A DNA stretch of 64,000 bases, taken from positions 372,001-436,000 of the forward strand of contig NZ_LRFH01000014.1 of NCBI RefSeq assembly GCF_001641825.1. The letters are read 5' to 3'. The position numbers were made by a program, and so were the translations under genes. Below, one piece after another: positions 16,652-26,779 of this stretch (positions are counted from its first letter, which is position 1; every line of letters starts with the position of its first letter). The DNA is from Guyparkeria sp. WRN-7 (GTDB taxonomy: Bacteria > Pseudomonadota > Gammaproteobacteria > Halothiobacillales > Halothiobacillaceae). The notes beneath the pieces are model-generated. The model was given only the letters and a program-made list of their open reading frames with translations, was not told the DNA's origin and searched no databases.

Positions 16652-17767
16652 ATGCGGCCGGTGAGTATGGCAAAGCTTTTCGCGATTGCTCGGGCGGCTC
16701 TGACGGCGTCTGTCCTGTTGTCCTTCACCCCGTCCGCCCTGGCTGAATCCGACCAGCGGCCGGTGGTGCTGGTCGCCCCGATCGCCGCCGGTGTCGAGCC
16801 GCGCCCACCGCTGGTCGGCAGCGTGGTCGCCGAGACGAATGCCGCCGTCGGTTTCCAGGCGGCTGGACGCATCAGCGAGCGCCTGGTGCGGCGTGGCGAA
16901 CGGGTCGAGCAGGGCGAGCCGCTCGCCCGGCTGGACGAGCGCGATCTCGCCGCCCGGGTGGATTCGGCTCGGGCCGCGCTCGAGCAGGCGCGTGCCGATG
17001 CGCGCCTCGCCGAACAGGAGCTCGAACGCATCCGCACATTGTTCGAGCAGCAGGTCGCCAGTCGCCAGGCCCTCGACCAGGCAGAATCCCGCGCCCAGGC
17101 GACTGCCTCCCGGGTGACCAGTGCCGAGGCGCAGCTGGCCGAGGCCAGGAATGCTCTCGACTATGCCTCGTTGGCCGCGCCCTTCGACGGGGTGGTGACG
17201 GGGCTCAGTGCCGATGTGGGTGACGTGGTCGCCGCCGGCCAGCCGGTGGTCCGCCTGGCGGCCGATGAGGGGCGGCTGGTCGAGGTGGCCGTGCCCGAGC
17301 GCCGCCGTGCCGATCTCGCCGAGCGGGCCGAGGCCCGTCTGGAGGCCGACGGCGCGACCGCCGAGGTGAGCCTCGACACGATCAGCGGTGCGGCCGACCC
17401 GGTCAGTCGCAGTTATGCCGCCCGTTACCGGCTAGCCGATTCGGCCGCGGGCATGACGCCGTGGTCGCTCGGCCAGACCGCCATTCTCTCGTTCACCCGG
17501 GAGGGGGCGCGCCACCAGCGCGTGCCGGTCGGGGCGGTCTTTGCCCGCGACGACCAGCCGCGGGTGTTCCGCGTGCTCGACGGGCGGTTGGAGGCCGTCG
17601 AGGTAACGTTGCGGCGCATCGATGTCGATTACGCCCTGATCGACTCCGAGCTGCCGGCCGGGACGCTGGTGGTGATCGCCGGGGTCAATCGTCTGCATGA
17701 CGGCCAGGCCGTGCGCGTGCGCCGCGGCGACGAGGTGGCGACGGGTGCCGGGGAGTCCGCTCCTTGA
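16652..17767 (+). CDS. RND efflux periplasmic adaptor (membrane fusion protein)
   Basis: Links an RND pump to the outer-membrane channel, about 371 residues. A signal sequence (AKLFAIARAALTASVLLS) is followed by the biotinyl-lipoyl half-motif AAGRISERLVRRGERVEQGEPLARLD. A coiled-coil hairpin (about residues 100-165, Ala/Glu/Arg-rich, with ERIRTLFEQQVASRQALDQ) and the second lipoyl half APFDGVVTGLSADVGDVV come next. Beta-barrel and membrane-proximal domains complete it. Starts at 16652, 16661 (GTG) and 16667 are all possible. The frame is open for 3 kb upstream but that part is antisense to modE and phrB. The stop overlaps the permease start by 4 bp. Confidence 0.9.
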   Translation: MRPVSMAKLFAIARAALTASVLLSFTPSALAESDQRPVVLVAPIAAGVEPRPPLVGSVVAETNAAVGFQAAGRISERLVRRGERVEQGEPLARLDERDLAARVDSARAALEQARADARLAEQELERIRTLFEQQVASRQALDQAESRAQATASRVTSAEAQLAEARNALDYASLAAPFDGVVTGLSADVGDVVAAGQPVVRLAADEGRLVEVAVPERRRADLAERAEARLEADGATAEVSLDTISGAADPVSRSYAARYRLADSAAGMTPWSLGQTAILSFTREGARHQRVPVGAVFARDDQPRVFRVLDGRLEAVEVTLRRIDVDYALIDSELPAGTLVVIAGVNRLHDGQAVRVRRGDEVATGAGESAP

Positions 17768-20700
17768 GCGAAGCGTCCGTCAGCCGCTTCAACCTGTCCG
17801 CGCTGGCGGTCCGCGAGCGGTCGGTCACCCTCTACCTGATCCTGCTGGTGGCGCTGGCCGGTCTGTACGCCTTCGTCTCCCTCGGCCGGGCCGAGGATCC
17901 GGCCTTCACCCTCAAGGTGATGCTCGCCGAGGCGCACTGGCCCGGGGCGACCGCCCGCGAGATGCAGGAGCAGGTCGGCGAGCCGCTCGAGGTCGCACTC
18001 GACAACGTGCCTTACTTCGATTTCGTCGAGAGCATCAGCCGGCCGGGTTCGATCTATCTCAGGATCAACTTCGAGGAGTCCACGCCGCCCGAGGCGGTCG
18101 ATGACGTCTTCTACCAGGTCAGGAAGCACCTCTCCGATGCCGAGCCGCAACTGCCGCCCGGCGTTGCCGGCCCGTTCTTCAACGACGACTTCTCCGACGT
18201 CTACTTCACCCTGTATGCCCTGACCGCGCCGGGGGCGGACCAGAAGAGTCTGGTGCGTGCCGCCGAGACGCTGCGGCGCGAGGCACTGCGGGTCGAGGGT
18301 GTCGACAAGGCTCATCTGATCGGTGAGCAGGACGACCGCATCGAGGTGCGCCTCGACCCGGCGCGCATCCAGTCGATGGGGCTGACCACCGAGGCGGTTG
18401 CCGCGGCCATCGCCGGGCAGAACCGCATGACTACCGCCGGGCTGATCGAGACCGACGGCCCGCGCCTGTACCTGCGCGTCGGGTCGGGGCTTGATGCCGA
18501 GGGGGCGGAGACGATCGAGCGCATTGCCGCCACGCCCCTGAACATCGACGGCCGGGTGCTGCGCCTCTCGGACGTGGCCGACATCTCGCGACGCCTGGCC
18601 GAGCCGCCGGCCTTCGTGGTGGAGAACAACGGCCAGCGGGCGCTGATGGTGGGCGTGATCATGGCCGACAACATCAACGGCCTGAAGCTCGGCGAGCGGC
18701 TTTCTGCCTTCGAGGAGCGCGTCGCCGCCGACCTGCCGGCCGGAGTGCAGCTGGAGAAGGTCACCAACCAGGCCGACGCGATTCGGCTGGCCGTCGACAC
18801 CTTCCAGATCAAGTTCCTGCTCGCCCTGGGCGTGGTGATGCTGGTGGGCTTTCTCGCCCTGGGGCTGCGCGCCGGGCTGGTGGTCGCCTTCGCCGTGCCG
18901 CTGACGCTGGCGATGACCTTCGTCGTCATGCAGATCACCGGCAAGAACCTCGACCGGATCACGCTCGGCGCGCTGATCCTGTCGCTGGGACTGCTGGTGG
19001 ACGACGCCATCATCGCCATCGAGATGATGCTGGTGAAGCTCGAGGAGGGCGCCGAGCGGACAGCTGCCGCGGCGCACGCCTGGACGGTCACCGCCATGCC
19101 GATGCTGGTGGGCACGCTGGTGACCGTGGTCGGTTTCGTGCCGATCGGCTTCGCCCAGTCGAACGTCGGCGAGTATGCCGGCAACATCTTCTGGATCCTG
19201 GGCATCTCGCTGATCGCCTCCTGGTTCGTCGCGGTGGTGTTCACCCCCTACCTGGGCGTGAAGCTGCTGCCTCGTATCGAGCCTTCGTCTCCCGACGATA
19301 TGTACAGCGGGCGTATCTATCGCGCATTGAGGCGTGTGGTGACCGCCTGTGTGGCGCATCGCTGGTGGGTGCTCGGCGCCACCCTGATCCTGTTTGCCGG
19401 CTCGGTGGTGCTAATGGGTCAGGGGGTGGCCAAGCAGTTCTTCCCCAGCTCCGATCGTCCGGAGCTGCTGATCGACATCCAGCTGCCGGAGGGCAGCTCG
19501 GTCGAGGCGACCCGCGCGGTGGCCGAACGGGTGGCCGCGGCGATCGAGGACGACCCGGCGCTGGAATCGCTCTCCACCTACATCGGTCGGGGCGCGCCGC
19601 GCTTCTTCCTTGCGCTCAATCCCGAGCTGCCCGATCCGGCCTTCGCCAAGATCATCGCCGTCACCCACGATGCCGAGTCACGCCAGGCCCTGCGCGAGCG
19701 GATGGAGGCGATGATTGCCGAGGGCGCCTTCCCCGAGGCGCGCGTACGTCCGCACCCGCTGCTCTACGGCCCGCCGGTGGTCTGGCCGGTTCAGTTCCGG
19801 GTCATGGGGCCCGAGGTCGGGCAGCTGGTGGCCATCGGCGAGCAGGTGCGCGAGATCATGGCGAAGAACCCGCATCTCGTTGATCCGCACCTGGAGTGGG
19901 GGCGGCAGGTGCCGGCCCTGCGTCTGGCGCTCGATCCGGGCCGGCTGGCCGCGCTGGGCGTCACGCCGGTCGAGGTCCAGTCGCAGCTGGCCGAACTGAT
20001 CAACGGTCGTGCGGCGACGCGGCTGCGCGAGGATATCCGCGGCGTCGAGGTGATCGTGCGCGCCGAGCCGGGCGTTGCCCGCGACCCGGCGCAGCTCGCC
20101 CGTCTGCCGATCCGGATCGCCGAGGGGCGGACCGTGCCGCTCGAGCATCTGGGCGAGATCGAGGTCGAGACCGAGCTGCCGGTATTCAAGCGGCGCAACC
20201 AGACGCCGTATATCAACGTCAACGCCGAGATCCGCGGCGCGCAACCGCCGGACGCCACCTTTGCCAGCTGGGACGATCTGGCCGAGCTGAGGGCCTCGCT
20301 GCCGGCCGGCTACCGGGTCGAGATCGGCGGCACGGTCGAGCAGTCGGCCAAGGCGCAGAACTCGCTCAAGGTGATCATGCCGCTGATGGTGGTGCTGATG
20401 CTCACCCTGCTGATGTTCAACATGCGCTCGTTCCCGGGGCTGTTCATGGTGCTCCTGACCGCGCCGCTGGGGCTGATCGGCGCGGCCGGCGCCCTGGCGC
20501 TGTTCAACCAGCCGTTCGGTTTCGTCGCCTTGCTGGGGCTGATCGGTCTCGCGGGCATCCTGATGCGCAACACCCTGATCCTGGTAGGGCAGATCGACGA
20601 GAATCGCCGCGCCGGTGACGATCGTTATACCGCGGTGATCGAGGCGACCATCCGCCGCGCCCGGCCGGTGGTGCTGACCGCGCTGGCGGCCGTGCTCGCC

Positions 20701-20850
20701 TTCGTGCCGCTGACGGCCAGTACCTTCTGGGGACCGCTTGCGGTCACGCTGATCGGCGGGATTGCCGTGGGGACGGTGCTGACCATCGTCTTCCTGCCGG
20801 CGATGTATGCGGTCTGGTTCCGGGTGCGGCCGCCCGAGCCGACGGGGTGA
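17764..20850 (+). CDS. RND-family efflux permease
   Basis: Proton-driven inner-membrane exporter, 1028 residues, the normal length for the HAE-1/AcrB group. It begins FNLSALAVRERSVTLYLILL (TM1). After the first periplasmic loop comes TM2-6 with the proton-relay block GLLVDDAIIAIEMMLVKLEEG in TM4. A second large periplasmic loop and the C-terminal helices ending FLPAMYAVWFRVRPPEPTG follow. TTG is the only sensible start and overlaps the adaptor stop (TTGA), giving tight coupling. No TolC-like gene is next to it, so it must use an outer-membrane channel encoded elsewhere. Substrate unknown. Confidence 0.92.
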   Translation: MSEASVSRFNLSALAVRERSVTLYLILLVALAGLYAFVSLGRAEDPAFTLKVMLAEAHWPGATAREMQEQVGEPLEVALDNVPYFDFVESISRPGSIYLRINFEESTPPEAVDDVFYQVRKHLSDAEPQLPPGVAGPFFNDDFSDVYFTLYALTAPGADQKSLVRAAETLRREALRVEGVDKAHLIGEQDDRIEVRLDPARIQSMGLTTEAVAAAIAGQNRMTTAGLIETDGPRLYLRVGSGLDAEGAETIERIAATPLNIDGRVLRLSDVADISRRLAEPPAFVVENNGQRALMVGVIMADNINGLKLGERLSAFEERVAADLPAGVQLEKVTNQADAIRLAVDTFQIKFLLALGVVMLVGFLALGLRAGLVVAFAVPLTLAMTFVVMQITGKNLDRITLGALILSLGLLVDDAIIAIEMMLVKLEEGAERTAAAAHAWTVTAMPMLVGTLVTVVGFVPIGFAQSNVGEYAGNIFWILGISLIASWFVAVVFTPYLGVKLLPRIEPSSPDDMYSGRIYRALRRVVTACVAHRWWVLGATLILFAGSVVLMGQGVAKQFFPSSDRPELLIDIQLPEGSSVEATRAVAERVAAAIEDDPALESLSTYIGRGAPRFFLALNPELPDPAFAKIIAVTHDAESRQALRERMEAMIAEGAFPEARVRPHPLLYGPPVVWPVQFRVMGPEVGQLVAIGEQVREIMAKNPHLVDPHLEWGRQVPALRLALDPGRLAALGVTPVEVQSQLAELINGRAATRLREDIRGVEVIVRAEPGVARDPAQLARLPIRIAEGRTVPLEHLGEIEVETELPVFKRRNQTPYINVNAEIRGAQPPDATFASWDDLAELRASLPAGYRVEIGGTVEQSAKAQNSLKVIMPLMVVLMLTLLMFNMRSFPGLFMVLLTAPLGLIGAAGALALFNQPFGFVALLGLIGLAGILMRNTLILVGQIDENRRAGDDRYTAVIEATIRRARPVVLTALAAVLAFVPLTASTFWGPLAVTLIGGIAVGTVLTIVFLPAMYAVWFRVRPPEPTG

Positions 20851-20925
20851 CGAAAGCCATCCCGGTGGGATGAAGGCAGCCTCCATCTCCTTGATATCCC
20901 GTTGCCCCCGGCTTTCCGCTACCCT

Positions 20926-20975
20926 CTGTCACGGAATCGTTGTCACAATTTCATCTTGCTGTCACAAACCGTCAT
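20926..20975 (+). promoter_or_regulatory. Pho-box-like array upstream of pstS
   Basis: Repeats of the PhoB 7-mer CTGTCAY occur at 20926-20932 (CTGTCAC), 20940-20946 (TTGTCAC), 20959-20965 (CTGTCAC) and 20969-20975 (CCGTCAT), about 55-100 bp before the pstS ATG. The spacing is 14, 19 and 10 bp rather than a regular 11, so the array is imperfect. The repeat density and position before pstS make PhoB-dependent phosphate-starvation control likely. Confidence 0.75.
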
Positions 20976-21028
20976 CAGACTGCGTTCCTGCAATCGCGTT
21001 GTGTTGAACATCAACTGAGGTTTTTCTG

Positions 21029-22045
21029 ATGAAACGTTTTGCCGTATCCAGCATCGGCCTGGCCGCCGTCATGGCGGCGACCATGGGCACCGCCCAGGCG
21101 CGTGACCAGGTCCGCATCGTCGGCTCGTCCACCGTCTTCCCGTTCGCCAGCTATGTCGCTGAAGAGCTGGGCGCGACCACCAAGTGGCCGACCCCGGTCA
21201 TCGAGTCCACCGGTTCCGGCGGCGGCATGAAGCTGTTCTGCGAAGGCAACGAGATGGACACCCCGGACATCACCAACGCCTCGCGTCGCATGAAGCCGTC
21301 CGAGTTCGAGCGCTGCCAGGAAAACGGCGTGACCGACATCACCGAGGCCATGGTCGGCTACGACGGCATCGCCTTCGCCCAGAGCAACACCAATGACCAG
21401 GTCAACCTGACCCGCGAGCAGATCGCCCTGGCCCTGCTGGAGAAGGTGCCGCAGGACGGCCAGCTGGTCGACAACCCGTACATGAAGTGGAGCGACATCG
21501 ACGCATCCCTGCCGGCCCGCGAAATCCGCGTTTACGGCCCGCCGACCACCTCCGGTACCCGTGACGCCTTCGAGGAGCTGGTGCTTGAGGCCGTGACCGA
21601 AGAGATGGACGCCTTTGGTGGCGAGGGCTACACCAACATCCGCAAGGATGGCGCCTACATCGACGCCGGCGAGAACGACAACCTGATCGTCCAGAAGCTG
21701 CAGAACGACGTCGACGCCTTCGGCATCTTCGGCTACTCCTTCCTCGAGGAGAACGCCAACAAGCTGGCCGGCGCGAACATCGACGGCGTCGCACCGGAGC
21801 CGGAAGCCATCGGTTCGGGCGAGTACCCGGTTTCCCGCTCGCTGTGGTTCTACATCAAGAACAGCCACGCCGACGACGTTCCGGCCATGGGCGAATACGT
21901 CGAGCTGTTCATGAGCGACAAGATGATCAGCGATCTCGGCTACCTCAAGGGCATCGGCCTGATCCCGATGCCGCAGGATCTGCTCAACGAGTGGCAGACC
22001 AACGTGGCCGATCGCAAGCAGCTCGAGCTGTCCGATCTGAAGTAA
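21029..22045 (+). CDS. pstS: Phosphate-binding periplasmic protein PstS
   Basis: High-affinity phosphate receptor of the PstSCAB importer, 338 residues. Signal peptide MKRFAVSSIGLAAVMAATMG, cleaved after AQA. The phosphate-binding loops are IVGSSTVFPF and ESTGSGGGMKLFCEG at the N-terminal lobe, and YGPPTTSGTRDAF at the hinge (S/T-G-T-R-D). It is of the longer PstS type found in marine and halophilic proteobacteria. AGG ribosome binding site 8-10 bp before the ATG. The four pst genes follow in order, with a hairpin between pstS and pstC. No phoU follows pstB, which is unusual but not rare. Confidence 0.94.
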   Translation: MKRFAVSSIGLAAVMAATMGTAQARDQVRIVGSSTVFPFASYVAEELGATTKWPTPVIESTGSGGGMKLFCEGNEMDTPDITNASRRMKPSEFERCQENGVTDITEAMVGYDGIAFAQSNTNDQVNLTREQIALALLEKVPQDGQLVDNPYMKWSDIDASLPAREIRVYGPPTTSGTRDAFEELVLEAVTEEMDAFGGEGYTNIRKDGAYIDAGENDNLIVQKLQNDVDAFGIFGYSFLEENANKLAGANIDGVAPEPEAIGSGEYPVSRSLWFYIKNSHADDVPAMGEYVELFMSDKMISDLGYLKGIGLIPMPQDLLNEWQTNVADRKQLELSDLK

Positions 22046-22098
22046 GCGAAGGACTCGCTCCCCAGGGATGGGGAGAGGGTGTCTCCCAGGGACGGGAA

Positions 22099-22128
22099 AA
22101 GGCCGGCGCGTATTGTCGCCGGCCTTCT
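22099..22128 (+). terminator. Hairpin between pstS and pstC, probable attenuating terminator
   Basis: AAGGCCGGCG (22099-22108) pairs perfectly with CGCCGGCCTT (22117-22126) around an 8-base loop; the following bases are CTCTTGT, a weak T tract. Similar intergenic hairpins after genes for abundant binding proteins let the receptor be made in excess over the membrane subunits. Read-through to pstCAB is expected, since no strong promoter is evident in the 237-bp gap. Confidence 0.65.
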
Positions 22129-22282
22129 CTTGTCGCAAGTGTTTGGCGGAATTTGTGCCGAATGCTTGCAACAGGAGTCAGGTTCTCAATAATGGGCCGC
22201 TTCGGGACTCCTGGAATGGCCTTGGCCGGCACAGCCGCCCGATGGATACCGACACCGTGATCCACGACGGAATAGCGCAGAG

Positions 22283-23542
22283 ATGCAGACCGACCACATA
22301 CTGATGACGTTCTTCGCCGGGGTGATTCTGCTCGGGGCGTTGGGGTTCTACCTCGGGCGTACCAAGGCGGCACGGACGCGTGCCGGCGGGGCGCACATGC
22401 ACTCCCAGCCCGATCAGTACGCCTGGTTCGCGGTGCTGACATCCGCCGGGCCGGCGGTGATCGTCGCCTTCCTGGCGGCGATCGTGCTGGGTCTGTTCGA
22501 GAATGCCTTCCCGGGCTGGCTGGCAGTGGCCGGCTCCCTCGGGCTGGGTGCCTTCGGCCTGTTTCTCGGCCTGAATCGTATCCGTCCCGAGCTGCGCGCG
22601 CGTGACTCGCTCGAGCGCGCGGTCAAGTGGACGCTGCTTGCCGCGGCCTCCGTCTCGATCCTGACTACCTTCGGCATCCTGTTCTCCATCCTGTTCGAGG
22701 CGATCCGCTTCTTCCAGATGGAGAGCTTCTGGTACTTCATTACCGGCACAAACTGGGCGCCGGGCGACTCCTTCCTCGAGGCCGCCGGCCGCGCCGAGGG
22801 CGGCGAGGGCCCGTCCGGCAACTTCGGTGCCGTGCCGCTGTTCGCCGGCACCTTCATGATCACCGCGATCGCGATGCTGGTGGCGGTGCCGATCGGCGTC
22901 TCGGCGGCGATCTACATGTCGGAGTACGCCCCGGCGTCGGTGCGCACCGTGGCCAAGCCGGTGCTCGAGGTCCTCGCCGGCATCCCGACCGTCGTCTACG
23001 GCTTCTTCGCCGCGATCACCGTCGCGCCGCTGATCGTCTCCGCGGCCAATTCGGTCGGCGTGGATGCCTCGTTCAACAACGCCCTGGCCCCGGGGATCGT
23101 GATGGGCATCATGATCATCCCGTTCATTTCCTCGCTCTCCGACGACGTGATCAGTTCGGTGCCGAACACGATGCGACAGGGCTCGCTGGCGCTGGGCACC
23201 ACCCGCAACGAGACCATCCGTTTCGTGGTCCTGCCTGCCGCGCTGCCCGGCATCATCTCGGCGACCCTGCTGGGCGTGTCGCGTGCCCTGGGCGAGACCA
23301 TGATCGTGGTGATGGCCGCCGGCATGCGGCCGAACCTCACGGCCAACCCGTTCGAGGACATGACCACGGTGACCGTCAGCATCGTCTCCGCGCTGACCGG
23401 CGACAACGAGTTCGAATCGGCCGCGACGCTGTCCGCCTTCGCGCTGGGTCTGGTGCTGTTCGTGGTTACCCTGGCGCTCAACTTCGTCTCGGTGCTGATG
23501 ATCCGTCGCTTCCGCCGGAAGTACGCGGTCAACAACCTGTAA
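22283..23542 (+). CDS. pstC: Phosphate ABC transporter permease PstC
   Basis: Inner-membrane permease, 419 residues. It is longer than E. coli PstC because of an N-terminal extension with two extra hydrophobic segments (about 8-25 and 45-95) before the conserved core begins near residue 115. Core landmarks: SFWYFITGTNWAPG, FGAVPLFAGTFMITAIAMLV, SEYAPASVRTVAKPVLEVLAG, and the EAA-type loop ALGTTRNETIRFVVLPAALPG. Such extended PstC proteins are standard in gamma- and alphaproteobacteria with this operon type. Partner of PstA, encoded 25 bp downstream. Confidence 0.94.
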   Translation: MQTDHILMTFFAGVILLGALGFYLGRTKAARTRAGGAHMHSQPDQYAWFAVLTSAGPAVIVAFLAAIVLGLFENAFPGWLAVAGSLGLGAFGLFLGLNRIRPELRARDSLERAVKWTLLAAASVSILTTFGILFSILFEAIRFFQMESFWYFITGTNWAPGDSFLEAAGRAEGGEGPSGNFGAVPLFAGTFMITAIAMLVAVPIGVSAAIYMSEYAPASVRTVAKPVLEVLAGIPTVVYGFFAAITVAPLIVSAANSVGVDASFNNALAPGIVMGIMIIPFISSLSDDVISSVPNTMRQGSLALGTTRNETIRFVVLPAALPGIISATLLGVSRALGETMIVVMAAGMRPNLTANPFEDMTTVTVSIVSALTGDNEFESAATLSAFALGLVLFVVTLALNFVSVLMIRRFRRKYAVNNL

Positions 23543-23567
23543 CCAGTCCAATCGGAAGCTTCCTGTC

Positions 23568-24734
23568 ATGGCCCAGTCCCTGGACGACATCTCCCGTCAG
23601 CTGAAAAAACGGCACCGCAAGTCGGCACGCATGAAATGGTTGTCGATGGGCGCGCTCATCGCCGCGGCCGCCTTCCTGGTGCTGTTTCTCGTCGACATGC
23701 TGGTCAAGGGGCTGCCGGCCTTCCAGCAGGCCTACATCCAGGTCGAGATCAATTACAGCGAGCGGGCCAGCGAACTGCCGCTGGCGGCCGTCGAGGCCGA
23801 CGTGCGCGAGCTGGTCAGTCGCGGCTACCTGCGCCTGATCCCGAACCGGATGGAGGCCAACCCCGACCTGCTCGGCACCAAGCGCATGGAGTGGGTGCTG
23901 GCGGACGATGCCGTCGACCAGCACCTCAAGGGGCGGGACACCCGTCTGCGTGACAAGCAGGTCGCGGTGATCGACCGGCTGGTCGAGGCAGGCAATGCCG
24001 AGCTGCGCTTCAACACCGGCTTCTTCACCAACGGCGACTCCAAGCTGCCGGAGATGGCCGGCCTGGCGTCGGCGGCCGTGGGCTCGGTGCTGGTGCTGAT
24101 CGTGACATTGGCATTCGCCTTCCCGGTGGGCGTGATGACGGCGGTCTACCTCGAGGAATTCGCGCCGGACAACCGTTTCACGCGCTTTCTCGAGATCAAC
24201 ATCAACAACCTGGCGGCGATCCCCTCGATCCTGTTCGGTCTGCTGGGGCTCGCGATCTTCATCAACTTCTTCGGCGCGCCGCGCTCCTCGGCCCTGGCCG
24301 GCGGCCTGACGCTGGGCCTGATGACCCTGCCGATCATCATCATTACCTCGCGCGCCGCCCTGCGGGCCGTGCCCGATTCGATCCGTCAGGCGGCCTTCGG
24401 CGTCGGGGCGACCCGCTGGCAGACGGTGCGTGATCACGTGCTGCCGCTGTCGATGCCCGGCATCCTGACCGGTTCGATCATCGGTCTGGCCCAGGCGCTG
24501 GGCGAGACCGCGCCGCTGATCATCATCGGCATGATCGCCTATATCCCGGACGCGCCGGGCAGCTTCACCCAGGCGGCGACCGTGCTGCCGGCGCAGATCT
24601 TCACCTGGGCGGGCATGCCGGAATCGGCCTACGTCGAACGCACCGCCGCCGGTATCATCGTGCTGCTGTCCGTGCTGATCACGCTCAACGCGACCGCGGT
24701 CTATCTGCGCAAGAAATTCGAGCACCGCTGGTAA
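23568..24734 (+). CDS. pstA: Phosphate ABC transporter permease PstA
   Basis: Second inner-membrane permease, 388 residues. One N-terminal helix (residues about 24-45) is followed by a periplasmic insert of about 130 residues ([15 protein letters not shown] to [18 protein letters not shown]) and then the permease core. The core shows [51 protein letters not shown] and [20 protein letters not shown] (EAA loop). The insert is a feature of the DUF3333-type PstA and matches the extended PstC next to it. Confidence 0.94.
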   Translation: MAQSLDDISRQLKKRHRKSARMKWLSMGALIAAAAFLVLFLVDMLVKGLPAFQQAYIQVEINYSERASELPLAAVEADVRELVSRGYLRLIPNRMEANPDLLGTKRMEWVLADDAVDQHLKGRDTRLRDKQVAVIDRLVEAGNAELRFNTGFFTNGDSKLPEMAGLASAAVGSVLVLIVTLAFAFPVGVMTAVYLEEFAPDNRFTRFLEININNLAAIPSILFGLLGLAIFINFFGAPRSSALAGGLTLGLMTLPIIIITSRAALRAVPDSIRQAAFGVGATRWQTVRDHVLPLSMPGILTGSIIGLAQALGETAPLIIIGMIAYIPDAPGSFTQAATVLPAQIFTWAGMPESAYVERTAAGIIVLLSVLITLNATAVYLRKKFEHRW

Positions 24735-24790
24735 TCCGGCGGCCAGACGACCCTTTCATCGAACGCCACACAACGACAGGTACGGCGAGC

Positions 24791-25606
24791 ATGACAACCA
24801 AACTCGCATCGACGGGCGCCCCGCTGACATTCAACCAGGAAACCACCCACGAGCTGGCCCTGACCGTACGGGACCTCAAGCTCTGGTACGGCGAAAAGCA
24901 GGCGCTGCACGGCATCGATCTGGACGTCTACCAGAACAACATCACGGCGCTGATCGGCCCGTCGGGGTGTGGCAAGTCGACCTTCCTGCGTTGCATGAAT
25001 CGCATGAACGACCTGATCCCCACGGTGCGCACCGAGGGCGAGGTGGTCATGGAAGGCAAGAACGTGTTGTCGAAGCAGGTCGACGAGGTGGCGCTGCGCA
25101 AGAAGGTCGGGATGGTGTTCCAGAAGCCCAACCCGTTCCCGAAGAGCATCTACGAGAATGTCGCCTACGCACCGCGCATGCACGACATCGTCTCCAAGGG
25201 TGCCGAGCAGGACGAGCTGGTGGAGCGGTCGCTGCGTTCGGCCGGCTTGTGGGACGAGGTCAAGGATCAGCTCGACAAGCCGGGCACCTCGCTCTCCGGC
25301 GGTCAGCAGCAGCGCCTGTGCATCGCCCGGGCAATCGCCGTGCAGCCAAGCGTGATCCTGATGGACGAGCCGACCTCCGCGCTCGACCCGATCTCCACGG
25401 CGACCGTCGAGGAGCTGATGTACGAGCTCAAGCGTGACTACACCATCGTCGTGGTCACCCACAACATGCAGCAGGCCGCGCGCATCGCGGACTACACCGC
25501 CTTCTTCCACCTGGGCAACGTGATCGAGTACAACGACACCGCGACCATGTTCTCCACCCCGGCCAAGAAGAAGACCGAGGACTACATCACCGGTCGCTAC
25601 GGCTGA
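24791..25606 (+). CDS. pstB: Phosphate ABC transporter ATPase PstB
   Basis: ATPase energising phosphate uptake, 271 residues. Walker [10 protein letters not shown], the PstB-specific [11 protein letters not shown] right after it, Q-loop [20 protein letters not shown], signature [15 protein letters not shown], Walker [17 protein letters not shown], and switch His [13 protein letters not shown]. The C-terminus EDYITGRYG is typical. A strong bidirectional terminator follows, closing the pst operon. phoU and phoB/R are not in the window. Confidence 0.96.
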   Translation: MTTKLASTGAPLTFNQETTHELALTVRDLKLWYGEKQALHGIDLDVYQNNITALIGPSGCGKSTFLRCMNRMNDLIPTVRTEGEVVMEGKNVLSKQVDEVALRKKVGMVFQKPNPFPKSIYENVAYAPRMHDIVSKGAEQDELVERSLRSAGLWDEVKDQLDKPGTSLSGGQQQRLCIARAIAVQPSVILMDEPTSALDPISTATVEELMYELKRDYTIVVVTHNMQQAARIADYTAFFHLGNVIEYNDTATMFSTPAKKKTEDYITGRYG

Positions 25607-25650
25607 TCGCCGTCTCGTTCCGCCTGCCCCGGCGGCGGGCGGGCACAAAA

Positions 25651-25681
25651 AAAGCCCCGCGGTTCGTCGCGGGGCTTTTTC
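25651..25681. terminator. Bidirectional terminator between pstB and fbp
   Basis: AAAGCCCCGCG (25651-25661) pairs perfectly with CGCGGGGCTTT (25668-25678) around a 6-base loop. A-tracts lie on the left (25647-25653) and a T-tract on the right (25676-25680). It can stop transcription of pstB (plus) and fbp (minus). Confidence 0.92.
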
Positions 25682-25705
25682 GTGTCCGGGATTCCCGGAA
25701 GGCGC

Positions 25706-26710
25706 TTAGCCTTCCTTGTGGTAGTCCCAGATACGCTGGACTTCGTTCTTGGAGCCCAGGATGACCGGTACGCGCTGGTGCAGCTTTTCCGGCTCGATGG
25801 TCATGATCCGGTCCGGGCCGGTGATCGACAGGCCGCCGGCCTGCTCGACGATCATGGACATCGGGTTCGCCTCGTACATCAGGCGCAGCTTGCCGCCGCG
25901 CTCGCGGTGCTTGCTGTCGATCGGGTACATGAACACGCCGCCGCGGACCAGGATGCGGTGTACCTCGGCAACCATGGAGGCAACCCAGCGCATGTTGAAG
26001 TCCTTGTCGCGCTCACCTTCGGTGCCGGCGAGGCACTCGTCGACGTAACGCTTAACCGGGGCGTCCCAGAAGCGCATGTTCGACATGTTGATGGCGAACT
26101 CCTTGGTGTCTTCCGGGATGGTCATGTTCGGGTGGGTCAGCTTGAACTCGCCGACCGAGCGGTCGAGCGTGAAGCCGTCGACGCCGTCACCGATGGTCAG
26201 GACCAGGATGGTGGACGGGCCGTAGGTGACGTAACCGGCGGCGACCTGCTCGGTGCCCGGCTGCATGAAGTCTTCCTCGGTCGGGTTCTCCTTGCCGGTG
26301 GGGGCCTTGAGGACCGAGAAGATGGTGCCGACGGTGACGTTGACGTCGATGTTCGACGAGCCGTCCAGCGGGTCGTAGGTGCACAGGTACGGGCCGCGGT
26401 GCTTGCCGGCCGGCAGGTCGTAGACCTCGTCCATTTCCTCGGAGGCGAGACCGGCGACGTGGCCGCCTTCGGTGAGGATGTCGGTGAACTCGTCGTTGGA
26501 GATGATATCCAGCTTCTTCTGGGTCTCGCCCTGAACGTTCTCGGTCTCGGCGGAGCCCAGCAGGCCGATGAGGTTGCCGCGGCCGACCTGGTCGGCAATC
26601 AGCTTGCAGCCGGAAGCCACGTCGCTGATCAGGCCGACGAAGTCGGCGTCGACGCGGCCCTGGCGCTGGTGCTCGGCCAGGTACTGCGAAAGTCGCTTGG
26701 CATCAGACAT
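25706..26710 (-). CDS. fbp: Fructose-1,6-bisphosphatase class 1
   Basis: Hydrolyses fructose-1,6-bisphosphate to fructose-6-phosphate in gluconeogenesis, and in the Calvin cycle where present; cytoplasmic, 334 residues. Metal/phosphate motif [15 protein letters not shown] (WDPxDGSSN family motif), with the acidic ligands in [12 protein letters not shown]. The substrate-phosphate block is [26 protein letters not shown], given here in two contiguous parts. The ATG at 26710 has AGAGGA 7-8 bp upstream; longer in-frame readings are shadows over the repeat element that precedes the gene. fbp feeds fructose-6-phosphate, which is also the acceptor for the sucrose pathway of this genome. Confidence 0.95.
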   Translation of the reverse strand: MSDAKRLSQYLAEHQRQGRVDADFVGLISDVASGCKLIADQVGRGNLIGLLGSAETENVQGETQKKLDIISNDEFTDILTEGGHVAGLASEEMDEVYDLPAGKHRGPYLCTYDPLDGSSNIDVNVTVGTIFSVLKAPTGKENPTEEDFMQPGTEQVAAGYVTYGPSTILVLTIGDGVDGFTLDRSVGEFKLTHPNMTIPEDTKEFAINMSNMRFWDAPVKRYVDECLAGTEGERDKDFNMRWVASMVAEVHRILVRGGVFMYPIDSKHRERGGKLRLMYEANPMSMIVEQAGGLSITGPDRIMTIEPEKLHQRVPVILGSKNEVQRIWDYHKEG

Positions 26711-26779
26711 GGAAAAGTCCTCTGTGTCAGTCGAATGGGTAAACGAAAAATCGGGGACAGGAAGTCTTTGAATGCGCCA

